A DNA stretch of 64,000 nucleotides from Mesorhizobium sp. M8A.F.Ca.ET.218.01.1.1 (GTDB taxonomy: Bacteria > Pseudomonadota > Alphaproteobacteria > Rhizobiales > Rhizobiaceae). The position numbers and the translations under genes were made by a program. Positions 9,200 through 18,072 of the stretch are shown here, in pieces (position 1 is the stretch's first letter; every line of letters starts with the position of its first letter). A model generated the notes under the pieces. The model was not told the DNA's origin and ran no database searches. It was given only the letters and a program-made list of their open reading frames with translations. The DNA lies in contig NZ_SRUZ01000001.1 in the NCBI RefSeq assembly GCF_004791165.1, positions 1,222,382 to 1,286,381 on the forward strand, given 5' to 3'.

Positions 9200-11368
9200 T
9201 CAGCCCTGTTTCGCCTTCAACTCCAGCCGCCGCTTATGCAGCACCGGCTCGGTGTAGCCATTCGGCTGGCTCGTTCCCTTGAACACCAGGTCGCAGGCGG
9301 CCTGGAAGGCGATCGAACTGTCGAAATCCGGCGCCATCGGCCGGTAGAGCGGATCGCCGACATTCTGCAGATCGACGATGGCCGCCATGCGCTGCAACGA
9401 ATCCCTGACCTGGATTTCCGAGCAGACCTTGTGGCGCAGCCAGTTGGCGATGTGCTGCGAGGAGATGCGCAGCGTGGCGCGATCTTCCATCAGGCCGACA
9501 TCGTTGATGTCGGGCACTTTCGAGCAGCCGACGCCCTGGTCGATCCAGCGCACGACATAGCCCAGAATGCCTTGCGCGTTGTTGTCGAGTTCGCGCTGGA
9601 TCTCGTCGGGTGTCCAGTTCGGCCGCACGGCCACCGGCACCGACAGGATATCGTCGAGTTTCGCCTTCGGCCGGCTCTTCAGCGCCGCCTGGACGGCGTG
9701 GACATCGACCTTGTGATAGTGCGTGGCGTGCAGCGTCGCGGCCGTCGGCGACGGCACCCAGGCAGTGTTGGCGCCGGCCTTGGGGTGGGCGATCTTCTCG
9801 ACCAGCATCGCCGCCATCAGATCGGGCATCGCCCACATGCCCTTGCCGATCTGGGCATGACCGGCCAGCCCGCATTCGAGACCGGTGTCGACATTCCAGG
9901 CCTCGTAGGCGGAAATCCAGGCGGCCTGCTTCATGTCGCCCTTGCGGATCATCGGGCCGGCTTCCATCGAGGTGTGGATCTCGTCGCCGGTGCGGTCGAG
10001 GAAGCCGGTGTTGATGAACACCACGCGCTCGCGTGCGGCGCGGATCGCTTCCTTGAGGTTGATGGTGGTGCGCCGCTCCTCGTCCATGATTCCCATCTTG
10101 ATGGTGTTCTTCGCCATGCCGAGCAGCGCCTCGACGCGGTCGAAGATCTCGACCGCGAAGGCGACTTCCTCCGGTCCGTGCATCTTTGGCTTCACCACAT
10201 ACATCGAACCGGCGCGGGAGTTCATCTGCCGCCCCTTCGGCCCGACATCGTGCAGCGCGATCAGCGCCGTCATCGCCGCGTCCATGATGCCTTCCGGCAC
10301 CTCGTTGCCGTCACGGTCCAGAATCGACGGATTGGTCATGAGGTGGCCGACATTGCGCACCAGCATCAGCGAGCGGCCAGGCACGGTGAGTTGGCCGCCG
10401 GCGGGTCCAGTGTAGGCGCGGTCGGGGTTGAGCTTGCGGACAAAGCTCTTGCCGCCCTTGCTGATCTCTTCGGCGAGGTCGCCCTTCATCAGGCCGAGCC
10501 AGTTGCGGTAGACGACGACCTTGTCCTCAGCGTCGACAGCGGCGACCGAGTCCTCGCAGTCCTGGATGGTGGTCAAAGCCGATTCCAGGATGACGTCGGC
10601 GATTCCAGCCGGGTCGGTGCGGCCGATCTGGTTGGCGCGGTCGATCAGGATTTCGGTATGGAGGCCGTTCTTGACCAGAAGCACGGCTTCCGGATTCTCG
10701 GCATCGCCGCGATAGCCGGCGAACTGTTTCGGGTCGGCAAGGGTGGTGGCGCCGGCGCCCTCGCCGAGCTTCAGCGCGCCATTGGCGATCGAGAGCCCGT
10801 TGACGCCTGCCCATTTGCCCGTGGTCAGCGGTACCGACTGGTCGAGGAAGTCCTTTGCCCAGGCAATCACCTTGGCGCCGCGCGCGGGGTTGAAGGCCTT
10901 GCCCTTCTCAGCGCCGCCGGTCTCGGGAATGGCGTCGGTGCCGTAGAGCGCATCGTAGAGCGAACCCCAGCGCGCATTGGCGGCGTTGAGCGCATAGCGC
11001 GCGTTCATTACCGGCACGACGAGCTGCGGCCCGGCGACGACGGCGATTTCCGGATCGACATTTTCGGTCGAGACGCTGAAGGCCGGACCTTCGGGAACGA
11101 GATAGCCGATCTCCTTCAGGAACGCCTTGTAGGCGCCCATGTCGATCGGCGCGCCCTTGTCTTGGTACCAGCCGTCGAGCTTCTCCTGCATGGCGTCGCG
11201 TTTCGCCAGCAGCGCCCGGTTCCTGGGCGCCAGATCATGGACGATGGAGGAGAATCCGTTCCAGAAGCGCGCCGCTTCGATGCCGGTGCCGGGCAACGCT
11301 TCGTCGACGACGAAGTCATGCAGCTCGCGGGCAATGCGCAATCCGGCGATCTCGATGCGATCGGTCAT
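9200..11368 (-). CDS. glcB: Malate synthase G
   Basis: 722 residues, the G-type length. Features include the N-terminal clasp domain and a TIM barrel with [35 protein letters not shown] and [16 protein letters not shown], which contain the Arg, Glu and Asp residues of acetyl-CoA and Mg2+ binding. It condenses glyoxylate with acetyl-CoA to malate (glyoxylate/glycolate use). ATG 11368 is chosen because GGAGTT lies eight bases before it and the protein then starts at the family N-terminus. No isocitrate lyase or glycolate oxidase gene lies beside it. Confidence 0.97.
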   Translation of the reverse strand: MTDRIEIAGLRIARELHDFVVDEALPGTGIEAARFWNGFSSIVHDLAPRNRALLAKRDAMQEKLDGWYQDKGAPIDMGAYKAFLKEIGYLVPEGPAFSVSTENVDPEIAVVAGPQLVVPVMNARYALNAANARWGSLYDALYGTDAIPETGGAEKGKAFNPARGAKVIAWAKDFLDQSVPLTTGKWAGVNGLSIANGALKLGEGAGATTLADPKQFAGYRGDAENPEAVLLVKNGLHTEILIDRANQIGRTDPAGIADVILESALTTIQDCEDSVAAVDAEDKVVVYRNWLGLMKGDLAEEISKGGKSFVRKLNPDRAYTGPAGGQLTVPGRSLMLVRNVGHLMTNPSILDRDGNEVPEGIMDAAMTALIALHDVGPKGRQMNSRAGSMYVVKPKMHGPEEVAFAVEIFDRVEALLGMAKNTIKMGIMDEERRTTINLKEAIRAARERVVFINTGFLDRTGDEIHTSMEAGPMIRKGDMKQAAWISAYEAWNVDTGLECGLAGHAQIGKGMWAMPDLMAAMLVEKIAHPKAGANTAWVPSPTAATLHATHYHKVDVHAVQAALKSRPKAKLDDILSVPVAVRPNWTPDEIQRELDNNAQGILGYVVRWIDQGVGCSKVPDINDVGLMEDRATLRISSQHIANWLRHKVCSEIQVRDSLQRMAAIVDLQNVGDPLYRPMAPDFDSSIAFQAACDLVFKGTSQPNGYTEPVLHKRRLELKAKQG

Positions 11369-11555
11369 CAGGCTAACTCCAGATGAAAGGCTTTGCGGGG
11401 CGTTTGGCATGTTGGGGGTGCAGGGTCAATTCAGCTTAGGGTGAAGGTGGGGCATTTTGGGCCTTCTTTGAAGACACATCCGTGCGGATGTGTTCTTCAT
11501 CTGTTTGCGTGCGCCATTCTGAACCGTTCGCTCTACCTCCAACGTCACGGAATGG

Positions 11556-11603
11556 ATCCTAGGGTCTCCGCAACGTCGCTTCGCTCCTGCTCCGCCCTAG
11601 GAT
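11556..11603. repeat. Intergenic hairpin with ATCCTAGGG/CCCTAGGAT arms
   Basis: Inverted repeat of nine bases (11556-11564 and 11595-11603) around a pyrimidine-rich centre that contains the words CGTCGCTTCGCTCC. Sequences of this style recur between genes in rhizobial genomes (from memory). It sits downstream of the hydantoinase gene and upstream of malate synthase; no coding capacity is seen. Confidence 0.5.
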
Positions 11604-11616
11604 GACGAACGCGCAG

Positions 11617-11736
11617 GATTCAGGTCAGGCCGAGTCGAAAATGGTGGCGTCCGAGAACCGGAGCGGAGCGTACTTAAGGTACGTGAGCACCGGAAGCGCA
11701 GGACGCCGCCATTTGCAGGCCGGCCTCACCTGAATC
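11617..11736. repeat. About 120-bp imperfect palindrome abutting a stop codon
   Basis: The outer arms GATTCAGGTCAGGCCG (11617-11632) and CGGCCTCACCTGAATC (11721-11736) pair at 15 of 16 positions. Inside, the arms continue with AATGGTGGCGTCC against GGACGCCGCCATT. The centre is the palindrome TACTTAAGGTA-like. The element ends exactly at the last base of the stop codon of the minus-strand hydantoinase gene. It looks like a non-autonomous palindromic element of the rhizobial intergenic type; RNA from either strand would fold into a long hairpin and could act as terminator or mRNA-end protection. Confidence 0.6.
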
Positions 11737-13769
11737 TAAACCGCGATCCTTGGCCTGCCCGAGGCCACTGCCACGACATGCGCTTCGATGAACATGCGCT
11801 GCGCTTCGACGGTCGAGACACGGAACTCCGTCGCGACCTCGATCTCGGCGCTGTCGGTGCCGGCATCCCGGGCGCGTTGGGCGACAATGGCCCGCACGTC
11901 GGCCTCGGCGGCCGCGATCGCCGCCGCTTCGTCGAGGAAGTCGCGCACCGTTTCGCCCGAGGCAAGCCGGAACAGGCCTTCCTTGGGCTGGCTGACGCGG
12001 GCCTCGGCCGAAACCCTGACCTGGCCGACGACGGCGCCGAGCGCGTTGGCGACATCGGTATCCCGGGGCACCACGCAGTCATTGCCGACCAAGGGCGCCA
12101 GACCGGCGTAATGCAGGGGGGCCGAAGCGCCCAGCCCAATGACGGGACGGTCGAGCGCGACGCTGAGGCGAGCGATGCCTGGATGCGCATCGACGGCGCG
12201 CTGCACCAGCGCGTGCGCCACGGTGGCCGCACCATCGAGCCCGTCCTCGGCAAAGGCGGTTTCCAGGATGTATTCGGCCGACCAGCGCGTCAGCGTCACC
12301 AGCACGCGTTCCGAAATCACCTCCGGTGATGCGGCGATCGGCTGGCCACGGCCATCGCGCCTGCGGGCGAACAATTCGGCGCCAAGGCGAGCGGCGGCGA
12401 CATCCCAATTCGCCTGCTTGCCGAACACATGAGCGGCGTCCGATGGCGTGAAGCCTGAGATATGCACCAGCCCGCGCGAGACCAGGCGGTTCAGGGTGGC
12501 ATTCTGGGCGTTCGATGTCAGCAGCCTGTCGAGGGCAAGCGGCGTCGCGCCGATCGCCTCGTAGAGCTTTGCCTCCGGGACGGTCAGCCCCGCCGCGAGC
12601 CGGTCCGGCACGCCGGTGCGGACCGCGAAGCGGCCATCCATGCGGCCGGTGTTGGGGGCGCGCAACTGGCGTTCGAGCTCCGCCGTCACCGCCTCGCCAT
12701 GCGCCATGCCAGCCAGCGCCAGCGGCACCAGCCGGCGCGGCCCGAGCAGGATTTTCGGGTTGAGCGCGCCATCCTCCAGCGTCACCTCGGAATCACCGCC
12801 GAGGCCGAACGTGCGCATGGCGACCGCCTCGACCATGGTGCGGAAGCCACCGACGGTGGCGCCTTCCGGATCGAGCCGCGGCCGGCCGCCATCGAGCACG
12901 GCGACGTCGGTGGTGGTACCGCCAATGTCGGACACCACCGCATTGTCGAGCCCGGTCATGTGGCGGGCGCCGACGAGGCTGGCGGCGGGACCCGAGAGGA
13001 TCGTCTCGATCGGCCGCTGGCGGGCAAACGCCGCCGAAACCAGCGCGCCATCGCCACGCACCACCATCAGGGGCGCGGCGATGTCGCGCGCCGCGAGAAA
13101 GCCCTCGGTCGCCGCCACCAGCCGGTCGATCATCGAGATCAGCCTGGCGTTGAGCAGCGTGGTGAGCGCCCGGCGCGGACCGCCGAGCTTGGCCGACAAT
13201 TCATGGCTTGCCGTGACCGGCAGGCCGGTCCTGTCGCGGATCAGCTCGCGGGCGGCGATCTCGTGCGCGGGATTGCGGGTGGCGAAATAGGCGCAGACGG
13301 CAAAGCCGGACACCGAGGCGCCGAGTTCCGGCAGCATCGCCTCCAGCCCGGACAGATCGAGCTTTGCCGCATTGCCATGCACATCATGGCCGCCCGGACA
13401 AAACACCACCGGGTCGGTGCCAAGTGCGGTCTTCAAGCCATCGCGGGCAAGATCGGCCTCGGAAAAGCCGATCATGACCAGTGCCACCCGGCCGCCCTGA
13501 CCCTCGACCAGTGCGTTGGTGGCGAGCGTCGTCGACATCGAGACCAGCTTGATGTCAGCCGGATCGGTGCCCGCTTTCTCCAGCACCGCATCGACGGCGC
13601 CAGAAATGCCGACGGCCAGATCATGCCGCGTGGTCAGCGCCTTGGCCTTGGCCAGCACCTTGCCCTTGTTCGCTCCCTGCTGGGGACCTTCGGTCTCGGA
13701 CCACAGCACGGCATCGGTGTAGGTGCCGCCGGTGTCGATGCCGAGGAAGAGAGGTTTTGGCTTGGTCAT
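11736..13769 (-). CDS. Hydantoinase/5-oxoprolinase family protein (A-subunit type)
   Basis: 677 residues. The N-terminal actin-like fold starts F-L-G-I-D-T-G-G-T-Y-T-D-A and has the second phosphate motif V-S-D-I-G-G-T-T-T-D-V-A near residue 275, typical of ATP-dependent hydantoinase/oxoprolinase A subunits (HyuA). These hydrolyse cyclic amides such as 5-oxoproline or N-methylhydantoin. ATG 13769 is chosen since translation upstream is not family-like. No HyuB-type partner is adjacent, so it may act alone, as several alpha-proteobacterial single-subunit members appear to do, or with a partner elsewhere. Substrate unknown. Confidence 0.85.
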   Translation of the reverse strand: MTKPKPLFLGIDTGGTYTDAVLWSETEGPQQGANKGKVLAKAKALTTRHDLAVGISGAVDAVLEKAGTDPADIKLVSMSTTLATNALVEGQGGRVALVMIGFSEADLARDGLKTALGTDPVVFCPGGHDVHGNAAKLDLSGLEAMLPELGASVSGFAVCAYFATRNPAHEIAARELIRDRTGLPVTASHELSAKLGGPRRALTTLLNARLISMIDRLVAATEGFLAARDIAAPLMVVRGDGALVSAAFARQRPIETILSGPAASLVGARHMTGLDNAVVSDIGGTTTDVAVLDGGRPRLDPEGATVGGFRTMVEAVAMRTFGLGGDSEVTLEDGALNPKILLGPRRLVPLALAGMAHGEAVTAELERQLRAPNTGRMDGRFAVRTGVPDRLAAGLTVPEAKLYEAIGATPLALDRLLTSNAQNATLNRLVSRGLVHISGFTPSDAAHVFGKQANWDVAAARLGAELFARRRDGRGQPIAASPEVISERVLVTLTRWSAEYILETAFAEDGLDGAATVAHALVQRAVDAHPGIARLSVALDRPVIGLGASAPLHYAGLAPLVGNDCVVPRDTDVANALGAVVGQVRVSAEARVSQPKEGLFRLASGETVRDFLDEAAAIAAAEADVRAIVAQRARDAGTDSAEIEVATEFRVSTVEAQRMFIEAHVVAVASGRPRIAV

Positions 13770-13857
13770 TTTGGGGCGGGGTCCGGGCAGATTGTTTGGT
13801 TGCCTGCCCTTAGCGGATACGGGCTTGCGGATAAAGCCGGGAGAGATGGGCCACAAG

Positions 13858-13916
13858 CGATCTCCCCCCTCGTGGGGGAGATGTCCGGCAGGACAGAGGG
13901 GGGCGCTGTCCCGCCG
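13858..13916. repeat. Intergenic palindromic element, left of DUF559 pseudogene
   Basis: Contains the perfect inner hairpin CTCCCCC-CTCGT-GGGGGAG followed by ATGTCCGGCAGGACAGAGGGG. The same sequence occurs inverted at 14331-14382 and as an inverted pair at 41178-41339, with a fragment near 54556. It is a multi-copy rhizobial-type element; here its GGGGCGC end points toward the broken endonuclease gene. Confidence 0.8.
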
Positions 13917-13939
13917 ACCTTGCCGCGGTTATGGCAGCA

Positions 13940-14294
13940 TCAGCCAAGCCCGGCCGCCATAACAATATGCTGGCACACATTATCGATGTCGCGAATGACG
14001 TCGTCGTTCCAGAAGCGCAGAACGATTCAGCCGTCTTGCTCCAGGCGCGATGTCCTGGCTTGGTCGCCGGTGATTGGGTCCGCATGCTGGGAGCCATCGA
14101 CTTCGACGACAAGTTTCTTCTCCGGACAAGCAAAGTCGACAATGTAGCCGGCGATTGGAAATTGCCGGCGGAAGCCAAGCCCCATCAAACAGTGCGCGAA
14201 GCTCGTTCCACAGCTTCAATTCAGCTGGTGTCGTGACCTTGCGCATCGATCTGGCGTTTGCGCGATGTCTTGGAGGCAAAGGCGTATGAGGCAT
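13940..14294 (-). pseudogene. Broken DUF559 (Vsr-like) endonuclease-fold gene
   Basis: Reading on the minus strand, the N-terminal part (R-A-N-A-R-S-M-R-K-V-T-T-P-A-E-L-K-L-W-N-E-L-R) is in one frame. After a one-base shift near 14174 the rest continues in another frame (F-R-R-Q-F-P-I-A-G-Y-I-V-D-F-A-C-P, then L-V-V-E-V-D-G-S-Q-H, the PD-(D/E)xK-like core). An in-frame TGA follows in D-G-stop-I-V-L-R-F-W-N-D-D-V. All conserved blocks of the DUF559 family are present, but one frameshift and one nonsense codon break the gene. It is flanked by inverted copies of the same palindromic element, one of which covers the upstream region. Confidence 0.8.
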
Positions 14295-14330
14295 TGCACT
14301 ATTCGCTGCGTGTTGGAGGCAGCGCTCTAC

Positions 14331-14382
14331 GGCGCCCCCCTCTGTCCTGCCGGACATCTCCCCCACGAGGGGGGAGATTGGC
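14331..14382. repeat. Intergenic palindromic element, right of DUF559 pseudogene
   Basis: Inverted copy of the element at 13858-13916: GCGCCCCCCTCTGTCCTGCC, then the CTCCCCC-ACGAG-GGGGGAG hairpin. Together the two copies bracket the pseudogene with their GGGGCGC ends inward. Confidence 0.8.
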
Positions 14383-14389
14383 TACTCAC

Positions 14390-15016
14390 CTATCCCACAA
14401 ACCCCACCTTCTTATGACTGCCATCGCAGAACGGTTTATTCGCGGAATGACCGCAGCGGCAAAGGAAGACCTTGGTGGTGCGGTCGACCGTGTGACCGGT
14501 GCCGGTGACGATCTCGACATTGCCTTCGAGCTTGAGAGGACCGTTGGGGGTCGGCGTCGCCTTCAGCGGCCCGTCACGGGTCTCCAGCGCGGGCGTGTCC
14601 TTCAGCGCCGGTTCGCCGGTGGCGGTAAAGCCCGCCTTGATGTGGCTGTTGTCGCAGAACGGCTTGTTCTGCGAGGCGCCGCAGCGGCAGAGCGTGGCGC
14701 GATAAAAAGTCTCGTCACCAAGCACGATCTCGGCATGCACCGCCAGCGGACCATTTTCTCGTAGCCGCACGGTGTTGACCACTGGTGGCTTTTCCTGCGG
14801 CCCGCCATCCTTGCGCACATAGGTGATGGCGCCCGAGGGGCAGTTCTCGGCCAGCGCGACGATCTTCTCGACGCTGGCCGCCTCGGGATGGATCCACTGG
14901 CCCGGCGCGTTGGGCACGAAGACGTGCGGGTCGCCGAGCACGCAATTGCGCGAGTGGATGCAGCGCTTGCCGGAAAATCCGACGTCGATCTTGTCGCTTT
15001 CGACCATGCCAGCCAT
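14390..15016 (-). CDS. Iron-sulfur protein with YjdI-type ferredoxin domain and two CDGSH domains
   Basis: 208 residues. Residues 1-70 match the divergent mono-cluster YjdI-type domain: C-I-H-S-R-N-C and later E-N-C-P-S-G-A-I. Two CDGSH zinc-finger-like 2Fe-2S domains follow: C-R-C-G-A-S-Q-N-K-P-F-C-D-N-S-H (about 110-125) and C-R-C-G-H-S-A-N-K-P-F-C-D-G-S-H (about 185-200). Each has the 3Cys-1His ligand set of mitoNEET-like redox-labile clusters. Such proteins are thought to transfer electrons or Fe-S clusters in the cytoplasm. No partner gene is adjacent. The domain call is firm; the role is not known. Confidence 0.9.
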   Translation of the reverse strand: MAGMVESDKIDVGFSGKRCIHSRNCVLGDPHVFVPNAPGQWIHPEAASVEKIVALAENCPSGAITYVRKDGGPQEKPPVVNTVRLRENGPLAVHAEIVLGDETFYRATLCRCGASQNKPFCDNSHIKAGFTATGEPALKDTPALETRDGPLKATPTPNGPLKLEGNVEIVTGTGHTVDRTTKVFLCRCGHSANKPFCDGSHKKVGFVG

Positions 15017-15127
15017 TGGCGTGCTCCCTGTTTGCCTGGAGCACGCCGCGCCTGAATACGCGGCGTGCCTTGGGTATTTGGACAGGCTATGGCTCCCAGC
15101 AGGAAAACCGTCAAGCTGGCAAACCGG

Positions 15128-15499
15128 TCAGGGGACCAGATCGATCTCCTCGGTCTCGCCGCCGCTGCAGGTATAGCAGCAATCCTCGCATTTTTCCTTG
15201 TTGCCGGGGCCGACGCCCCAATAGGTGCCTTCGTCGCCGTCGACCCAGGCGCCATAGCAGATCGATTCGCCTTCGTTGCAGGAAATCGGCAGCTGCTTGG
15301 TCTCGCCGTCGTCGAGATAGAAATCCTTGCCATCGCCCGGCCAGACATAGTCGCGGTCCTGGCTGTAGAGCTCGAGGCGCATGGCATTGGGGTGGCTGTT
15401 CTTGACGGCGAAGGTGACGTCGCCGGCATGGGCGGCTGGGACAAACAGGACGGCAAGCGAAAACGCGGCGGCAAGCCGGCGCGCGGATGTGAAAGACAT
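15128..15499 (-). CDS. Secreted cysteine-rich protein of unknown function (paralogue 1)
   Basis: 123 residues from the ATG at 15499. It has a clear signal peptide (S-A-R-R-L-A-A-A-F-S-L-A-V-L, cleavage likely after A-H-A). The mature part is a short beta-rich domain with V-W-P-G-D, I-S-C-N-E-G-E-S-I-C-Y-G-A-W-V and a C-terminal cysteine cluster C-E-D-C-C-Y-T-C, ending E-I-D-L-V-P. Six cysteines in the mature protein suggest disulfides in the periplasm. A paralogue with the same motifs and end lies at 17666-18043, separated by a TolB/TPR regulator. I recognise similar hypothetical proteins in alpha-proteobacteria but no function. Confidence 0.8.
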   Translation of the reverse strand: MSFTSARRLAAAFSLAVLFVPAAHAGDVTFAVKNSHPNAMRLELYSQDRDYVWPGDGKDFYLDDGETKQLPISCNEGESICYGAWVDGDEGTYWGVGPGNKEKCEDCCYTCSGGETEEIDLVP

Positions 15500-15611
15500 G
15501 GAAACCCCCGATGTAGAATCGGCCCCCACGGCCGATGGGGGGATCATGGCATGACGCGGGCCGGCGCTAAAGGGATGATGCTGGCAATCCCTGCCAAATC
15601 ATCGCGGCATT

Positions 15612-15673
15612 TCGCCTTATCGCTGCCAAAAGGGCAGCTTGGTCGCCTTATCGCTGCCAAAAGGGCAGCTTGG
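15612..15673. repeat. 31-bp perfect tandem duplication over a stop codon
   Basis: Two identical 31-bp copies, 15612-15642 and 15643-15673. They contain the last codons (K-L-P-F-W-Q-R) and stop of the DUF1127 gene on the minus strand. The inner copy is the gene's real 3' end, the outer copy is a duplicate lying beyond the stop. It looks like a recent slippage or unequal-crossover event. Confidence 0.95.
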
Positions 15674-15899
15674 CGATCTCTTCCTCGACCTGCCGTGTCG
15701 TCAAGCCGATGTCGTCGATCAGATGCGGATTGGCTTGCGCCATCTGCTTCAGCTGCCAGCGAAAATGTGCCTGCTCGCGCCAGGCAGCGATGGCGTTTCG
15801 CAAGCTCGCCAGGCTGTAGCGCCGACGCGGCGCGTGCGTGGAACTTGCGGGCATTCCCGGCCGCAGTGCCTGCGGGACCGAAGCAAGGATATGGTTCAT
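15648..15899 (-). CDS. DUF1127 domain protein
   Basis: 83 residues. The C-terminal half has the DUF1127 pattern A-I-A-A-W-R-E-Q, W-Q-L-K-Q-M-A-Q, then D-D-I-G-L-T and the end K-L-P-F-W-Q-R, which is typical for longer rhizobial members. Start at ATG 15899, eight bases after a strong GGAGG. Function unknown; related Agrobacterium proteins influence RNA processing and stress. It stands alone between a secreted protein gene and a divergent regulator gene; the 31-bp duplication covers its end. Confidence 0.85.
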   Translation of the reverse strand: MNHILASVPQALRPGMPASSTHAPRRRYSLASLRNAIAAWREQAHFRWQLKQMAQANPHLIDDIGLTTRQVEEEIAKLPFWQR

Positions 15900-16110
15900 G
15901 ACAACCTCCGTGGGGCCGGACTTGATGGCCCTCGAGCTGAAAGAGGTTGAATTCTGCCGGATACGAACGCTGCCGTAATTAAACCCTCCCAAATAGTTCT
16001 CAAAAGTTCCAAACCGGCGTCTAACGCTTTGTTTTCACGCAATTCCCTGGCAATGCGCTACACGCTTCTCCGCTTCGCGTTTTGCCTCGAATTGCTCTAT
16101 AGATGCGCCG

Positions 16111-17631
16111 ATGCAGGGAGAGCGCTTTGCCTTTGGCCCGTTCGTGCTCGATGCCGGTGCGGGAACGCTGCTCCGGAACGATGCCCCCGTGGCCATCGGC
16201 TACCGCGGGCTGAAGCTGCTCGCGGCGCTGGTCGCAAGATCCGGCGAAATCCTCGAGAAGACCGAACTGATGGACGCGGCATGGCCGGGCACAGCCGTCG
16301 AGGAAGGCAACCTCACCGTCCAGATCGCGCAGCTGCGCAAGCTGCTTGGCCCGCCCGGCATTGCGGGTGAAGGGAGCGGTGAATGGATCGCCACCGTTCC
16401 GCGCGTCGGCTACCGTTTCACGGCGGCCGTCGAACACCTCAATGGCGCCAAGCGAAAACCGTTGCCGCTGCCTGACAAGCCATCGATAGCGGTGCTGCCC
16501 TTCGTCAATTTCAGCAACGATGCCGGGCAGGACGCCTTCTGCGACGGCTTGACCGAAGACCTGATCACCGACCTGTCGAGGATCTCCGGCCTGTTCGTCA
16601 TCGCGCGCAATTCGACCTTTGCCTACAAGGGAAAGGCGATGGACGTGCGCGAGATCGCCAGGGAACTCGGCGTCCGCTATCTGCTGGAGGGCAGCGCGCG
16701 GCGCGATGCGGGGCGCGTGCGCATCAACGCGCAGCTGGTCGACGCGGCGAGCGGCGATCATCTGTGGGCGGAGCGCTTCGACCGCGGCCTGGACGATATC
16801 TTTGCCGTCCAGGACGAGGTGACCGCCAAGATCGTGGAGGCGCTGCTCGGCCGGCTGCGCGCGCCGCCGCCACGCAACCGGCCCACCAATCTCGACGCCT
16901 ACGATCTGTGCGTGCGGGCGCGCAAGCTGATCGACGATTCGCCGCAGACGGCGCGCGAAGCGCATCTGATGCTGACGCGCGCGGTCGCGCTCGATCCCAG
17001 CTACGCCGAGGCCTATCGCTGGCTCGCCATGAACCACTGGATGGGATGGGTGCATTGGGGCGCTCCGGTCGACCCCAACCGCCGCATTGCCCTGGATCTG
17101 GCGCTCAAGGCGGTCGCGATCGATCCCAACGATGCCGGCTGCCACTGGGTGCTCGGCAATCTGCTTGCCTATGAGCATGATTTCACCGAGGCGGATGCCG
17201 AATTCGCCAGGACCTTCGAACTCGACCCCAACGAGGCCGACGCCTGGGCGACATTGTCCGATATAACGACGCTCGCCGGGCGGGTCGAGCAAGGCCTTGA
17301 GCACATTCGCAAGGCGTTCCGGTTGAACCCGTTTCCGGCGAGCTGGTACTATCTGACGCTCGGCCAGGCGCAATATGCGGCGCGTGACTATGAAGCAGCC
17401 ATCGAGACGCTGCGCCGGGACGAGACCTACCGCACCAGTTCACGCCGCTTCCTGGCGGCGAGCCTTGCGCAACTTGGCCGGCTCGACGAGGCGCGCGCCG
17501 AGGTCGAGCTGTTCCTCGTCGGCAACCCGCATTTCACCACCAGCCATTGGGTCTGGACCGAGCCCTTCCGCGACGACGCGACGCGCGCGCATTTCATCGA
17601 GGGCTTCCGCAAGGCCGGCCTTCCAGACTGA
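16111..17631 (+). CDS. Transcriptional regulator: OmpR-type winged helix, TolB-like domain, TPR repeats
   Basis: 506 residues. Residues 1-110 form an OmpR/PhoB-type winged helix (F-A-F-G-P-F-V-L-D, L-K-L-L-A-A-L-V, W-P-G-T, R-V-G-Y-R-F). Then a TolB N-terminal-like alpha/beta domain begins S-I-A-V-L-P-F-V-N-F and runs to about residue 260 (L-L-E-G-S-A-R-R, L-W-A-E-R-F-D-R), followed by TPR-like helical pairs to the end. This CadC-like layout is common in rhizobia, where the TPR part senses an unknown signal; no transmembrane helix is seen, so it is cytoplasmic. A second TolB/TPR regulator lies at 20910, and the PLP enzyme genes between them are plausible targets. Confidence 0.88.
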   Translation: MQGERFAFGPFVLDAGAGTLLRNDAPVAIGYRGLKLLAALVARSGEILEKTELMDAAWPGTAVEEGNLTVQIAQLRKLLGPPGIAGEGSGEWIATVPRVGYRFTAAVEHLNGAKRKPLPLPDKPSIAVLPFVNFSNDAGQDAFCDGLTEDLITDLSRISGLFVIARNSTFAYKGKAMDVREIARELGVRYLLEGSARRDAGRVRINAQLVDAASGDHLWAERFDRGLDDIFAVQDEVTAKIVEALLGRLRAPPPRNRPTNLDAYDLCVRARKLIDDSPQTAREAHLMLTRAVALDPSYAEAYRWLAMNHWMGWVHWGAPVDPNRRIALDLALKAVAIDPNDAGCHWVLGNLLAYEHDFTEADAEFARTFELDPNEADAWATLSDITTLAGRVEQGLEHIRKAFRLNPFPASWYYLTLGQAQYAARDYEAAIETLRRDETYRTSSRRFLAASLAQLGRLDEARAEVELFLVGNPHFTTSHWVWTEPFRDDATRAHFIEGFRKAGLPD

Positions 17632-17665
17632 CGCGTCGGAATAACCGCCTGCACGAGATCCCTGA

Positions 17666-18043
17666 TCACGGCACCAGGTCGATCGTCTCTGTCGTGTGTT
17701 CCACGCAAATGAAGCAGCAGGTATCGCAAGGCTGGTCGTTGTCCGGCCCGACGCCGGCGGAAATCTTGTCATTGCCCTCGACCCAGGCGCCATAGCAGAT
17801 GCGTTCGCCCTGGTTGCAGGAGATCGGCACTGATTTCTGCGAGCCCGGATCGACGAGAAACACCTTGTCGCTGCCCGGCCAGACGGTCTCGCGGTCGCGG
17901 CTGAACAGCTCGACCGCGACCCCCTCCTTGCGCAGGTTCTTGATGAAGAAGGCCATGTCGGCGGCCTCGGCCGAATTGGCCAGGACCAGTGCCGCCAGCG
18001 CAACCATGCGAAACAGCGTCACCGCCGACCTCCCCCGAATCAT
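17666..18043 (-). CDS. Secreted cysteine-rich protein of unknown function (paralogue 2)
   Basis: 125 residues. Signal peptide M-V-A-L-A-A-L-V-L-A-N-S-A-E-A then a mature domain with V-W-P-G-S, I-S-C-N-Q-G-E-R-I-C-Y-G-A-W-V-E-G and a final C-D-T-C-C-F-I-C cluster, ending T-I-D-L-V-P. The same blocks occur in the protein at 15128-15499, so the two are paralogues of the same length. The ATG at 18043 fits the signal peptide start. It lies just downstream of and converges on the TolB/TPR regulator, and 29 bp after the decarboxylase gene in the other orientation order (both minus strand). Function unknown. Confidence 0.8.
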   Translation of the reverse strand: MIRGRSAVTLFRMVALAALVLANSAEAADMAFFIKNLRKEGVAVELFSRDRETVWPGSDKVFLVDPGSQKSVPISCNQGERICYGAWVEGNDKISAGVGPDNDQPCDTCCFICVEHTTETIDLVP

Positions 18044-18072
18044 CGCGGGCAGGTTCGCACGCCTGCCGGGAA

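Noticed and set aside
9200..11368. Glyoxylate-shunt operon
   Set aside because: Only malate synthase is present; no isocitrate lyase or glycolate oxidase gene lies in the window.
9236..11386. Long plus-strand open frame across malate synthase
   Set aside because: Antisense shadow of a fully conserved enzyme gene.
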